Source: Veillonella sp. (GTDB taxonomy: Bacteria; Bacillota; Negativicutes; Veillonellales; Veillonellaceae). From it: 64,000 nucleotides of DNA. The position numbers and the translations under genes are program-made. The stretch is from NCBI RefSeq assembly GCF_018364065.1, contig NZ_JAGZMO010000002.1, positions 186,001 to 250,000 of the forward strand. The letters run 5' to 3'. How positions within the stretch are numbered: position 1 is the first letter of the stretch; each line of letters begins with the position of its first letter. Below are positions 43,678 through 52,964 of this stretch, piece by piece. The notes beneath the pieces are model-generated. The model was given only the letters and a program-made list of their open reading frames with translations, ran no database searches and had not been told where the DNA came from.

Positions 43678-43836
43678 ATTCAGACTCCCGTATTAGTTCT
43701 TAATGCGGTGTCCATCGCCGTTTCCAAGCCCCGATTGAGCGGCCCCATATTACTTCTATACCCTTACCTTTGCATCGTACGTTATGTTTACAGCACATTA
43801 CGTCGTCCGCACATCTTGCTTATACGCCCGGTACGT

Positions 43837-44853
43837 TTATACGTTGGCGCGACTCCGGAATTCGGAAATAGTGATATTTTCGTACTTCTTGAACACCTTA
43901 CAAAAATAACTAAAGTTGCTATATCCTAATTTGTATCCCACTTCGCTGCCGTTGACCTGATTGTCACACAGATACTGTTTAGCGAGATTTAATTTTTTTA
44001 AGTGAATGTAGTTCATCAGGGTCATATTAAAATTACTTTTAATAATGCGGCTTAAATAGCCTTGGCTGAGATTACATTCTTTCACAATAGTGCTCAGTGA
44101 TATATCTTCTTCAATGTGTTCCTCTATAAAGGCGAACACGTGATCTAAAATGTAGGAGTTGCGCACACTCATGGTTTTAAAAATGTAGTCCACGCAGTTA
44201 AACAGCCAAATTTTACAGCGCCGTTCATCGCCTACAACAGCCAGGCTTACAGGGAATTCTGTAAGCACCGGTATATCAATCCCTTCCGATTTCGGGAAAA
44301 CATGTTTGAGTAAGCTGTCAATTAAGGCTTCCCCGGCCTTCTTACGGTACTCGATAGTTCCCAACTCGAAAAGTGAAGCTACTACCTTATCCAGTAAAAA
44401 GTAGACCCGTTCAAAATCCTGATCGCTTACGGCTGCCTGTAAGGCATCATCCTGCCAAATCGGCATTGCCACCGCCGGAGTGGTCTGTGCTTTTTCTTTA
44501 TAGGTCGTCAATATATCATATATTTCCTGTGGTATCACAGGTTTTACAATATAATTTTTAACACCGTTTTCCACAGCAAACTTTGCCATTTCAAACGAAT
44601 CGCAGCCGGTAATGATATAAATCTCCATATTTGGCTTTGATTTTCGCAGCTCTTCAATCGCCATAACCCCATTTTTCACAGGCATACGAATGTCTGTAAA
44701 TAATATGGCAATGTCATCCTGCATACATAAATCGATTACTTCCTGCCCATTAGTTGCTTCATACGCCACTTCAAATCCGTCTACAGATTCAACCAGTGCC
44801 CTCATGGCTTGGCGCATCAGACTGTCATTATCAGCAATCACTATTTTAGTCAT
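43837..44853 (-). CDS. AraC-type response regulator (YesN-like)
   Basis: 338 aa from the ATG at 44853 (GAGG 9 bp upstream), just after the sensor stop codon. An N-terminal receiver domain has Asp54 in LFTDIRMPVKNG and the Lys in IVKPV. A middle region of about 110 residues and a C-terminal AraC helix-turn-helix pair (LSTIVKECNLSQGYLSRIIKSNF, VGYKLGYSNFSYFCKVFKKY) follow. Partner of the PocR sensor; the likely activator of the microcompartment operon. Confidence 0.9.
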   Translation of the reverse strand: MTKIVIADNDSLMRQAMRALVESVDGFEVAYEATNGQEVIDLCMQDDIAILFTDIRMPVKNGVMAIEELRKSKPNMEIYIITGCDSFEMAKFAVENGVKNYIVKPVIPQEIYDILTTYKEKAQTTPAVAMPIWQDDALQAAVSDQDFERVYFLLDKVVASLFELGTIEYRKKAGEALIDSLLKHVFPKSEGIDIPVLTEFPVSLAVVGDERRCKIWLFNCVDYIFKTMSVRNSYILDHVFAFIEEHIEEDISLSTIVKECNLSQGYLSRIIKSNFNMTLMNYIHLKKLNLAKQYLCDNQVNGSEVGYKLGYSNFSYFCKVFKKYENITISEFRSRANV

Positions 44854-44854
44854 A

Positions 44855-46180
44855 TTAACGCACCTCGCCATAACGAACAGGATAACTGATTTGCAGATCC
44901 AGGCCGTTTTCCGAAACTCGTTTCACTTCCATTGTGCCCGCTTCGCCGAAGCGCGCCGCCAAAGTCCGCTTCAATGCAATCAGTGCATATACAACACGTT
45001 GGCGTTCAGTTTCATTTACCCAGTCATTTTCACGCATATCTTCATTAATGCTGTCTGCCGGTGTTGCGTGAATGTATTCATACTCCGATGAAGATAAACG
45101 TAAATTATTTCCTTTAACACGCAGCACCGTTTTATCTTGCTCAATAGCGGTCGTAACCACCAATTCCAGCGTACCTACTTCCACATTGAAGAAGTAGTGT
45201 ACGGCGGCACAGATAAACGGCATAACCAGCATGAACGGCATGCTGTGATTTAATGTGGCCGGATCACTGATACACTCGTATTGCAAGCGGTCTCCGTAGG
45301 AAATTTTATTCAGTTTAATAAACAGCTCCATACGGCGAAGTTCGTCATCCACCGTATTTTTGCCGCCGCCGGGATTATTTCCCATCATATCCAGATAGGT
45401 AAGTACGGTGTTATTGGTTTTAACCGCCCCTTCTACAATCGCCATGTTGGCCATAATGTTGAAAATTTGACGGTCAAACAACACGCCCATAGTTCGCTTC
45501 AGATCATAGTATTTATCTTTGACCAGACGATTCTCCAGCTTTAAACCGCGCAGCTGTTTTTCCAGCTCTTGAATGTGCTCTCTCCCTTTTTCCTGCTCTT
45601 CCAGACCTACAATTCGCTGGGACAGAATTTTGGTGACGATGAGCTCAACCAAATTGGCAATGCACACAATTTCATCGTACGTATAGCGCCGTACATCGTC
45701 CAACGGCACGTCCGTATTATTTATATCCCATTTAGACTGCATAGCGCCGCCCACCATGTTTTTACTGAAACGCACCAGATCTTCCGGTGGATCAATACAC
45801 ATGATTTGCCCGCCAATAAAGCCGCCTAAATATTTCCCTTCTATGATGATAGGAATCGCCAGATCAATAAGGCCGCAAGGGCACTGGTAAATGCTGACCG
45901 TTTCATTGGCCGCCGCCAGAATTGCCCCCGATGCGTCAGACAGGCGACACAACAGATTACCGCTTAAGTCCTCCCTGACTGTGCGGCAGAAGCCTGTAAA
46001 GCCGGTAGTTTCAGAAACTACGTCGCCTTTATAATCTACTGTTACAAACGCCAAGCCTGTTACATTGGCTATGGTATTTTGAATCTCATTGAGCTCATCC
46101 AAACTCATGACGGACAAAATATCCATGCCATTATTCGCCATTACTGCAGCCTTACTTACATCCCTTCTTTGCTCACCCAT
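44855..46180 (-). CDS. PocR-domain sensor with degenerate LytS-type kinase region
   Basis: 441 aa. The N-terminal PocR ligand-binding domain (about 27-190) has four Cys (65, 78, 100, 102 in YQCPCGLIDLAIPI). PocR is associated with propanediol and other small diols. A coiled coil (about 195-230) follows, then a LytS-like region. The phospho-acceptor His motif (PHFLFN in LytS) reads DRQIFN near 236-241. The N box and glycine boxes of the ATPase are not recognisable. So this is probably a pseudokinase that signals by direct contact or with another kinase. Strong AGGAGG start. Confidence 0.82.
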   Translation of the reverse strand: MGEQRRDVSKAAVMANNGMDILSVMSLDELNEIQNTIANVTGLAFVTVDYKGDVVSETTGFTGFCRTVREDLSGNLLCRLSDASGAILAAANETVSIYQCPCGLIDLAIPIIIEGKYLGGFIGGQIMCIDPPEDLVRFSKNMVGGAMQSKWDINNTDVPLDDVRRYTYDEIVCIANLVELIVTKILSQRIVGLEEQEKGREHIQELEKQLRGLKLENRLVKDKYYDLKRTMGVLFDRQIFNIMANMAIVEGAVKTNNTVLTYLDMMGNNPGGGKNTVDDELRRMELFIKLNKISYGDRLQYECISDPATLNHSMPFMLVMPFICAAVHYFFNVEVGTLELVVTTAIEQDKTVLRVKGNNLRLSSSEYEYIHATPADSINEDMRENDWVNETERQRVVYALIALKRTLAARFGEAGTMEVKRVSENGLDLQISYPVRYGEVR

Positions 46181-46320
46181 CTGCGAAACCTCCTAGCCAT
46201 TACCTATGTATGCCTATATCATCTCAACATTTCGTGTATATACTAATGATTTAATTATACACTAATTCATAGGGTTTATGCATGAAATAACAGCTGTCAG
46301 ATGTATTTTTGTCTACTCCC

Positions 46321-47640
46321 TCAGTCCATAGACGGTGAGTCCACCAATACACAACGTCGTTTCTTCGAAAAATCTTCCGCTGTAACTACCCCTTCACCGG
46401 TAATATTGGCGATAGTGAAGCCTGTGCCACCAACACCGCAAATGCCGATGCCGTCAAGGGAGCAGCCGTTTTTAATAAACACAGCGGTTTTCAACAAGGA
46501 AGCTGCCCGTCTCATACGGTCCACGCGATTTGAGTGAATCCCGGCCGTATGGTGGTATTGGCGTTCGACGCATACTGCCACATCCAAGGCTTCTTCGAAA
46601 TCCGCTACTCGTACAATGGTAATGAGTGGCATCAAGAGCTCGTGCGTTACCATCGGATGAATTTTCACCGTATCTACGGCGATTAATTCATAGTGCTTAT
46701 CTGTAGGAATCCCGGCGTCGCGCAGAATGTCATCGGCACAACGACCGCCGTACAGTTTGTTCGGCGCCATATCTTCCGTCAACAACAGCTTTGAAATCTT
46801 CAGCATTTCCTCAATGCTGTTAATATAGTACACATCGTGTTTTTCGAGAGCCTCCACGAACTGTGGTGCCACTTCGTCAACCAGTACAATATTCTTTTCC
46901 GATACGCAGGTGATGTTATTATCGAAGGTGGCCCCTTTCACGATGCAGTGAACGGCCCGTTCGATATCTGCAGTTTCATCAACGATAAACGTCGGGTTGC
47001 CCGGTCCGGCGGAAATTGTTTTCTTGCCACTGGAGATTGCACAACGGGCACTTTCGGATCCGCCGGTCGATACGATTAAGTCTACGTCCGGATGTGTCAT
47101 GATTTCACGAATATAGGAAAGCATGCACGAATCCATAGTCACCACCATATTGTCAATCCCGCAGGTTTGTACAATGATCTGGTTCATCAGATGTGTTAAG
47201 TGTTTTGAAACTTCCATAGCGCGTGGATGCGGGCAATTGATAACTGTATTGCCTGCCGCTAAGAGGCCGATCGTATTGTTGATCATCGTTTCGCAAGGAT
47301 TCGTACTTGGCTGAATCGCACATGCCACACCGTAAGGTAAGTATTCAAACAATGTGAGCCCGCCGTCACCATGCTTAACACGACTTTCCAATATTTCTGT
47401 GCCCGGAGTTTCATTAATTGCTAATTGTATTTTCAACTTTTTATCGGCAACTTTGCCCATGCCTGTTTCAATAAAAGAACGCATAGCCAGCTCATCAATA
47501 AAAGGTCGCAATCCTTGGCGAAGCGCCTTAATTATTTCTTCGCGATTGCGCAAACTGAGCCGACCGTACAAAGCTGCCGCCGCTTTCGCGGAATGCACTA
47601 CATCATTGACTGTTGAAAATACACCTTTTTGTACATTCAT
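46321..47640 (-). CDS. CoA-acylating aldehyde dehydrogenase without encapsulation peptide
   Basis: 439 aa from the ATG at 47640; an upstream GTG in frame is less well placed. Same family as the 41623 gene: catalytic Cys in DNNITCVSEKNIVL, AIQPSTNPCETMINN and GPGNPTFIVDETADIE. It begins directly with the enzyme fold (VFSTVNDVVHSAKAAAALYG) and has no amphipathic helix plus linker. It follows the BMC-H gene after a strong hairpin. Either it is drawn in by partners, or works in the cytosol. Confidence 0.92.
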   Translation of the reverse strand: MNVQKGVFSTVNDVVHSAKAAAALYGRLSLRNREEIIKALRQGLRPFIDELAMRSFIETGMGKVADKKLKIQLAINETPGTEILESRVKHGDGGLTLFEYLPYGVACAIQPSTNPCETMINNTIGLLAAGNTVINCPHPRAMEVSKHLTHLMNQIIVQTCGIDNMVVTMDSCMLSYIREIMTHPDVDLIVSTGGSESARCAISSGKKTISAGPGNPTFIVDETADIERAVHCIVKGATFDNNITCVSEKNIVLVDEVAPQFVEALEKHDVYYINSIEEMLKISKLLLTEDMAPNKLYGGRCADDILRDAGIPTDKHYELIAVDTVKIHPMVTHELLMPLITIVRVADFEEALDVAVCVERQYHHTAGIHSNRVDRMRRAASLLKTAVFIKNGCSLDGIGICGVGGTGFTIANITGEGVVTAEDFSKKRRCVLVDSPSMD

Positions 47641-47735
47641 ATATACCCTCACTCATTTAATCTAAAGATATAGTGCTTTGTATAGCCCACAATCAATATG
47701 TTAAATGCTTACGTAAACGGCTTCGTTAACAGGTA

Positions 47736-47773
47736 CGCAAAATGTACCTCCACCGAAGTGGAGATACATTGCG
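47736..47773 (-). promoter_or_regulatory. Intercistronic hairpin with UUCG tetraloop after the BMC-H gene
   Basis: On the minus strand the arms 47758-47773 and 47736-47753 pair over 16 bp (one 2-nt bulge, one G-T) and close with C(TTCG)G. There is no T run, so it is likely an mRNA stabiliser or processing site, not a terminator. Confidence 0.6.
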
Positions 47774-47802
47774 TGAGGTTAGTTTACACTGCCTGTATCT
47801 GC

Positions 47803-48084
47803 TTATTTATCAAAGCCAGGGATAATGTTTTCTGTATCAGCATGTGGTCTTGGAATTACATGGATGGAAACAACTTCACCCACATGACCGGCTGCTGCTG
47901 CACCTGCGTCAACGGCTGCTTTAACAGCACCTACGTCACCGCGAACCATAACAGTTACTAAACCGGAACCGATTTTTTCGTAACCTACCAAGCGAACGTT
48001 AGCCGCTTTGGACATTGCGTCGGCTGCTTCAATAGCGCCTACTAAACCTCTAGTTTCTACCATTCCTAATGCATCAGAATTCAT
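47803..48084 (-). CDS. PduA-like BMC-H hexameric shell protein
   Basis: 93 aa, a standard single BMC domain: [51 protein letters not shown] and VIPRPH. It forms the flat hexagonal tiles of the shell with a central pore for the substrate. AAGGAGG site. It lies between the PduB-like shell gene and the first aldehyde dehydrogenase. Confidence 0.95.
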   Translation of the reverse strand: MNSDALGMVETRGLVGAIEAADAMSKAANVRLVGYEKIGSGLVTVMVRGDVGAVKAAVDAGAAAAGHVGEVVSIHVIPRPHADTENIIPGFDK

Positions 48085-48159
48085 AGTTGGCCTCCTTACT
48101 ATCTATGTGGACCTTTGCCTAATTTACTAAAATTAATTTTGTATTTTGCCCGCTTACTA

Positions 48160-48933
48160 TTAAATGTAGGATGGGCTGTCGTTCTTAGGTGTATCACCTA
48201 ATGTTCCGAGTAATTTTAAGCCTACTTCACGAGCGGCGCGTACAGCCTGGCGTACCGCACCGGAATCGCCGGAGAATGTTAAAATTACTTCGTTGGAGAA
48301 GCTTGTGCCTTGGGATGGTGAAGAGTAAGATACTACATCAACATTGGCTGCTTTAACTGCTGTATCGGCTAATACTGTACCGATAGCTGCAGGGCCGGCG
48401 CAAACTAAACCGAATGATTTGCCCAATGGAGTGTTGAACGTTTTGTTCAAGCAGTAGCTGGCTCTGGCTGTGTATTGGAATTCCAGATGACCTGCTTCGT
48501 TGGCATATACATCACCGAAGTATTTAGGTAATGTTTCAAGTGCGATTTCTACAGCGCGACGAGCGTCGGAAACGTCATCAGCACCGATGTAGATCAAGGA
48601 ACCATGACCGGCTCCGCCTTTAGTGTCGCGTGGTAATTCTACAGAAATAATTTCTGTGTTTGTTGCTTTTACTGCATCATCAACTGCCATGATTTGAGGG
48701 CCTGCGCCGATACGGCCGCCGATGATACCGATTGATTTGAATTTGCCTAAATTCATAGTCTCGGAAAGACTGGAATCTACGCTGGCAATAACAAGACCGA
48801 TTGTATCGCCTACAGATGTACCTACGAACTCAGTTACGCCGATACCCTGGCATGTACGTTTTGGTTGTTCTTTTGTTAAGCCTAATTCCTGAGATACTTG
48901 TCCCATGACTTTCTCCAGTAATTCTTTATCCAT
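48160..48933 (-). CDS. PduB-like BMC-T trimeric shell protein
   Basis: 257 aa with two tandem BMC domains (about 35-140 and 150-245). Landmarks are GLVIASVDSSLSETMNLGKFKSIGIIGGRIGAG and the second GLVCAGPAAIGTVLADTAVKAANVDVVSYSSPSQGT. The N-terminal extension MDKELLEKVMGQVSQELG is the amphipathic peptide that, in PduB, links the shell to the cargo. Trimers form pseudohexagons, often gated. Confidence 0.94.
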   Translation of the reverse strand: MDKELLEKVMGQVSQELGLTKEQPKRTCQGIGVTEFVGTSVGDTIGLVIASVDSSLSETMNLGKFKSIGIIGGRIGAGPQIMAVDDAVKATNTEIISVELPRDTKGGAGHGSLIYIGADDVSDARRAVEIALETLPKYFGDVYANEAGHLEFQYTARASYCLNKTFNTPLGKSFGLVCAGPAAIGTVLADTAVKAANVDVVSYSSPSQGTSFSNEVILTFSGDSGAVRQAVRAAREVGLKLLGTLGDTPKNDSPSYI

Positions 48934-48955
48934 ACTAACCTCCTACCTGTTTATC

Positions 48956-49876
48956 TTAACCACCTATGACACAAGTAAGTCCTTTGCTTTCAACAATGGA
49001 TTTAAACTTGTTCATAGTTTCTTCCGAATTTTTTGGTGTGCCTTCCAATTCGTATTTACGCCCTAACAGCTCATATTTACCTTGACCATAATTATGGTAA
49101 CCCAGTAAATGTATTTCCTTCACGCGGGGCATTTCGTTTTTCACGAATGTAGCAATCTTATCAATATCTTCTTCTGTGGCATTGAATCCCGGCACCACCG
49201 GAACACGTACAATTACATCTGTCAGTGTTTGAATGAGACGGGCTGCCTTTAAAATGATAGCATTGTCTACGCCGGTAAATTTTTTGTGTTGTTCCGGATT
49301 CAAGCTTTTTATATCTAATAAGACTAAATCAATATGTGGTACTACATCGCGGATAATATCTTCCCCAACATAGCCTTCAGTCTCTATGGCTGTATGCCAT
49401 CCCTGTGCATGACAGGCCTTAAAAATTTCCCGGGCAAATACCGGTTGTGTTAAGGTTTCCCCGCCTGACAAGGTGATGCCGCCACCGGATCGATAGTACT
49501 GTGTTTCATCTTTGCGAACTTCTCTGATTACATCCTGTACTGTCATTTCCTCGCCTTTCATCTGAAGCGCACTGGAAGGACATACTAAGGCACATTCACC
49601 ACAAAGATTACATTTTTCCCGATCAACCCAATGCGGATTTGTTTCCGCAATGGCGTGCTGCTTACAAACAGCAATACAACGTTTACATCCTATACACATG
49701 ACCTTACGATACATAAGGTCGGGAGCATATGATTGAGACTCAGGGTTTGAGCACCATTTACAGCGTAAAGGACAGCCTTTTAAAAATACGATGGTACGAA
49801 TTCCCGGGCCGTCGTGAATGGAATATCGCTGGATATCAAACACGGTACCCTTAGCACTATAATCAACAGAATTCAT
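48956..49876 (-). CDS. Glycyl-radical enzyme activase (radical SAM)
   Basis: 306 aa. It makes the glycyl radical on the dehydratase using SAM. The radical-SAM motif is CPLRCKWCSN, followed by two ferredoxin-like 4Fe-4S clusters (CIGCKRCIAVCKQ and CNLCGECALVCPS) that mark the longer activases of the diol dehydratase and choline lyase group. ITLSGGETLTQP is the GGE motif. 149 bp downstream of the dehydratase; the gap has GC-rich inverted sequence around 49947-49983. Confidence 0.93.
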   Translation of the reverse strand: MNSVDYSAKGTVFDIQRYSIHDGPGIRTIVFLKGCPLRCKWCSNPESQSYAPDLMYRKVMCIGCKRCIAVCKQHAIAETNPHWVDREKCNLCGECALVCPSSALQMKGEEMTVQDVIREVRKDETQYYRSGGGITLSGGETLTQPVFAREIFKACHAQGWHTAIETEGYVGEDIIRDVVPHIDLVLLDIKSLNPEQHKKFTGVDNAIILKAARLIQTLTDVIVRVPVVPGFNATEEDIDKIATFVKNEMPRVKEIHLLGYHNYGQGKYELLGRKYELEGTPKNSEETMNKFKSIVESKGLTCVIGG

Positions 49877-50025
49877 AACGTATCCTCATCCCGCCTTCTC
49901 AAGAAAGCGTCTAATTAACTCCAGTCGTACTTACGCTATATCGATTACGGCTGTATGGCCGACGCGGTGGCCGGCCACACGCCATATAATCGAGCTAATC
50001 AGCAAACGCTGTTTTTAATAATATA

Positions 50026-52575
50026 TTACATATTATGTTCTGTACGGTTGATGATATCGTCCTGTACTTCTTTAGCCAATGTTACGAAGTGAGCACTGTA
50101 GCCGGCTACACGAACGATTAAGTCCTGGTTATCTTCAGGTTTTTCCTGAGCGTCGATCAAGCGTTGTTTGTCAACTACGTTGAACTGAACATGGCTACCT
50201 TTGTGATCGAAGAAGCTGCGGATAATGGAAACGAAGTTCTTGAGACCTTGTTCGCCACCAACAGCTGCCGGTGTAAATTTCTGGTTGTATAAAGTACCGT
50301 TGGATGCTTGCGCATGGTCAAGTTTAGCAACGGAGTTGGATGCTGCTGTAGGACCATTTGTATCCACGCCCTGACGAGGAGATACGCCGTCAGCAAGTGG
50401 TTCGTAAGCAAGACGACCATCAGGTAATGCTGCTACGTCTTTACCGAACAATACGTTAGCGGATACAGGGTAGATACCTGCCTGGAATTGACCGCCACGT
50501 GGGTTAACGTATTTGTCAACTTCGTTACAGTAGATCTTACCGCAACGTCTTGCGAATTCGTCAACTTCTTCACAGTCATTACCGAAGCTTTCAGTATTTT
50601 GTAAAATCTTACGGATTGTAGCGTATTTGCTTACATCGCCGGAAGGAGCTGCACTGCTGCAGGAAGAGCCGGATTCCAATTTATTTTGTAATGTAGCAAG
50701 ATCGATGGAGCCGGTGCTGCTGAGGATTTTCTTAACAGCTTCGTATACTTCTGCTTCTGTCAACTGAGCATTAGGAATCTTGGATTTGCAGCATTCAGGT
50801 TGAGCCTGATCACTGTAACCGAAGTTAGCTTCTAATGCTTCACGTAATTCGCGTAATGTGATCTTCTTGTCGTCGAATACGTTTTTCTTAATTGCATATA
50901 AGGAGTCGCCGGAGTCAGCTACGCCGAATGCCTGAGGGCCTGTGAAGTTGTAAATCGCGCCGCCTTCCTGACAGGATTTACCGCGTTTAATACAATCATC
51001 AACCATAGCGGACATGAATGGTAATGGACAACGTTCCATATGAGCAAAGTCAACTGCATTGTCAGCTTTAGCCAAGTGGGATACGAAGTATTCCATTTGT
51101 TTCTGGTAAGCATCGAAGATTTTTTCCATAGTGTCTAATTCTTCTAACTCGCCAGTTTTTGGTCCCAACTGTTCGCCTTTACAACGACCGTTGTTAAGAG
51201 TGATTTCAAGAACTTTTGCGATGTTGAAGAATGCAGCGTCATGCCAGCCTTCTGTACGATGGCCTGCTTGTGGCTCAACGCAACCGATGATGCTGTAGTC
51301 GCGAGCATCTTTTAACGCTACGCCACGAGCTACTAATGCAAGGATGATAACTTCGTCATTGTAGAACGCAGGAACACCGTAGCCTAAGCGGGATACTTCG
51401 CAAGCGCGATATAAGAATTCCATAGGGGAGTTCTGATGAACACGTACGGAGAAGGAAGGAGCCGGTAAGCGAACATGAGCAACGGCTTCCATACACATGT
51501 AGGAAACTTCGTTTGTTGCGTCTTGACCTTCTTCATCTTGACCGCCTACACAAAGGTTTTGGAATACGGAGTAGCCGGCGAACGCCTGAGCGGAAATTTC
51601 GTCACGAGTTTTGTTAACGTCGTTTAATTTTACCCAGATACAGTCAACTAATTCTTGAGCTGCTGCGCGATCGATTGGATCGTTTTTCAAGTATGGGTAC
51701 ATGTATTGGTCGAAGCGGCCCGGAGAAATGGAGTGACCATTGGATTCGATCTGAACCATGATTTGAACGAACCAGAAGGACTGACAAGCTTCGTAGAAGT
51801 TGCGAGCGCCGTATTCAGGAACGCGTTCACAGTTTTCAGCGATTTTTAATAATTCAGCTTTACGTTTGGAATCGTATTCGGAAGCTGCCATTTGACGAGC
51901 TTTTTCAGCATAGCGATGAGCAAAGCGGATAGCTGCATTATAGGAAATAATAACTGCATTGTAGAATTGATGTTTGCGGATGGATTCAGGATCGTTTTCA
52001 TCAAGAGCAGCTTTAGCAGCAATTGTTTCTTCGATTACACCGCGGAAACCTTTTTTAAGGATTTTGCCGTAGTCAACGTTTACGTGACCTACGCCACCGT
52101 AGAAATAGTTACCAACTGTGAAGATACCGTTAGCGATACAAGCTTTAGTTTCAGGGCTCATGTAGGAGTCAGCTAATGCACTTGTTGTTTTGCCTTCCCA
52201 GTATTTGAACGCTTCATGCAATTCGCCTTGCACTTTTTCAGAAATTTCAAATGGGTCCGCCATACGGTTATGCATGGTTTTGAATTCTTTTTCTACCCAA
52301 TCGTAAGAAAATTCAGGACAGATTTCAGTGGAACGAGGGTTGATTGTAATAGAACCAACGATTAATTCGTTGTCGCGAATTGTAATAGGCAACTCATTAA
52401 AGATTTTTTCTACGGCTTTCGCACGGCGAAGGATGACAGGAAGTCCTTCAGTTTCTTTAAATGATTCGGTTACCAATACGGCACGTTCTGATTCCACTTG
52501 TGGCATTGCATCGATAATTACCTGACGTAACTTTTCAATACGTTCTGTGGGTTTACTAAATCCTCTTTCAATCAT
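50026..52575 (-). CDS. Glycyl-radical diol dehydratase (glycerol / 1,2-propanediol)
   Basis: 849 aa from the ATG at 52575, with AAGGAGG 8 bp upstream. A PFL-like enzyme that removes water from a vicinal diol without B12. Residues correspond closely to those I recall for clostridial DhaB1: His164 (GVGHVNVDY), His281-Ser282 (ESNGHSISPGR), Cys432 and Glu434 (GCVEPQ), Asp446 (EGWHDAAFF). The radical Gly is 825 (RVAGYSAHF). DhaB1 has about 787 residues; the extra length is an insert at about 590-650 holding AQLTEAEVYEAVKKILSS, like an encapsulation helix, and several Cys. Choline lyase is less likely given the His/Ser set. Confidence 0.92.
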   Translation of the reverse strand: MIERGFSKPTERIEKLRQVIIDAMPQVESERAVLVTESFKETEGLPVILRRAKAVEKIFNELPITIRDNELIVGSITINPRSTEICPEFSYDWVEKEFKTMHNRMADPFEISEKVQGELHEAFKYWEGKTTSALADSYMSPETKACIANGIFTVGNYFYGGVGHVNVDYGKILKKGFRGVIEETIAAKAALDENDPESIRKHQFYNAVIISYNAAIRFAHRYAEKARQMAASEYDSKRKAELLKIAENCERVPEYGARNFYEACQSFWFVQIMVQIESNGHSISPGRFDQYMYPYLKNDPIDRAAAQELVDCIWVKLNDVNKTRDEISAQAFAGYSVFQNLCVGGQDEEGQDATNEVSYMCMEAVAHVRLPAPSFSVRVHQNSPMEFLYRACEVSRLGYGVPAFYNDEVIILALVARGVALKDARDYSIIGCVEPQAGHRTEGWHDAAFFNIAKVLEITLNNGRCKGEQLGPKTGELEELDTMEKIFDAYQKQMEYFVSHLAKADNAVDFAHMERCPLPFMSAMVDDCIKRGKSCQEGGAIYNFTGPQAFGVADSGDSLYAIKKNVFDDKKITLRELREALEANFGYSDQAQPECCKSKIPNAQLTEAEVYEAVKKILSSTGSIDLATLQNKLESGSSCSSAAPSGDVSKYATIRKILQNTESFGNDCEEVDEFARRCGKIYCNEVDKYVNPRGGQFQAGIYPVSANVLFGKDVAALPDGRLAYEPLADGVSPRQGVDTNGPTAASNSVAKLDHAQASNGTLYNQKFTPAAVGGEQGLKNFVSIIRSFFDHKGSHVQFNVVDKQRLIDAQEKPEDNQDLIVRVAGYSAHFVTLAKEVQDDIINRTEHNM

Positions 52576-52752
52576 GTAACAAACCTCCTTAATAGAAATA
52601 ATAGAATCCTGTGATTTGTCTGCTATCTTTTTTCCTTGATTCGACATCCCCTATCACAGACGGCTATGGCCGTGTCATTTGTTACCTATACATCTATTTT
52701 AGCTACAACATGGAAAATGCAGTTAATGGAATCAAATCCTATAGAGGCACTT

Positions 52753-52779
52753 TTAAGACATAAGTACATCGGAAATCAT
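52753..52779 (-). CDS. Possible leader peptide (8 aa) upstream of the dehydratase
   Basis: The frame reads MISDVLMS and has GGAGG (52787-52791) 7 bp before its ATG. It lies about 180 bp upstream of the dehydratase start. It might be a translated leader; nothing else supports it. Confidence 0.25.
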   Translation of the reverse strand: MISDVLMS

Positions 52780-52897
52780 CTATATACCTCCTATGCTTTT
52801 TTCGCATTTCAATTATGTGTTCTAATTCAACACTCTTATGTGCAGATACAAACGTATGAATTAAATAGTATAGTTTTATATATAGGAGGCAGATATA

Positions 52898-52921
52898 ATG
52901 GACTTAATTATAAATAGATGA
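52898..52921 (+). CDS. Possible leader peptide (7 aa) upstream of the TPR gene
   Basis: The frame reads MDLIINR, preceded by AGGAGG 8 bp upstream of the ATG and ending about 43 bp before the TPR start codon. The strong site so near the main gene suggests translational coupling or a relic. Confidence 0.25.
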   Translation: MDLIINR

Positions 52922-52964
52922 GAGAGTGTACATTGTAAGGGAAGGTACATTACGAGGTAATATT

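Larger units (their letters stand above)
52576..52964. other. Divergent control region of the microcompartment operon
   Basis: 389 bp between the dehydratase gene and the TPR gene. Contains an inverted repeat ACGGC-TATG-GCCGT (52660-52673) about 85 bp from the dehydratase start, and one tiny open frame with a good ribosome site on each strand. The rest is AT-rich, with no clear -35/-10 pair that I would commit to. Confidence 0.5.

Noticed and set aside
50026..52575. Choline trimethylamine-lyase (CutC)
   Set aside because: The His164/His281-Ser282/Asp446 set matches diol dehydratases, and the operon has glpF and a PocR sensor rather than choline genes.
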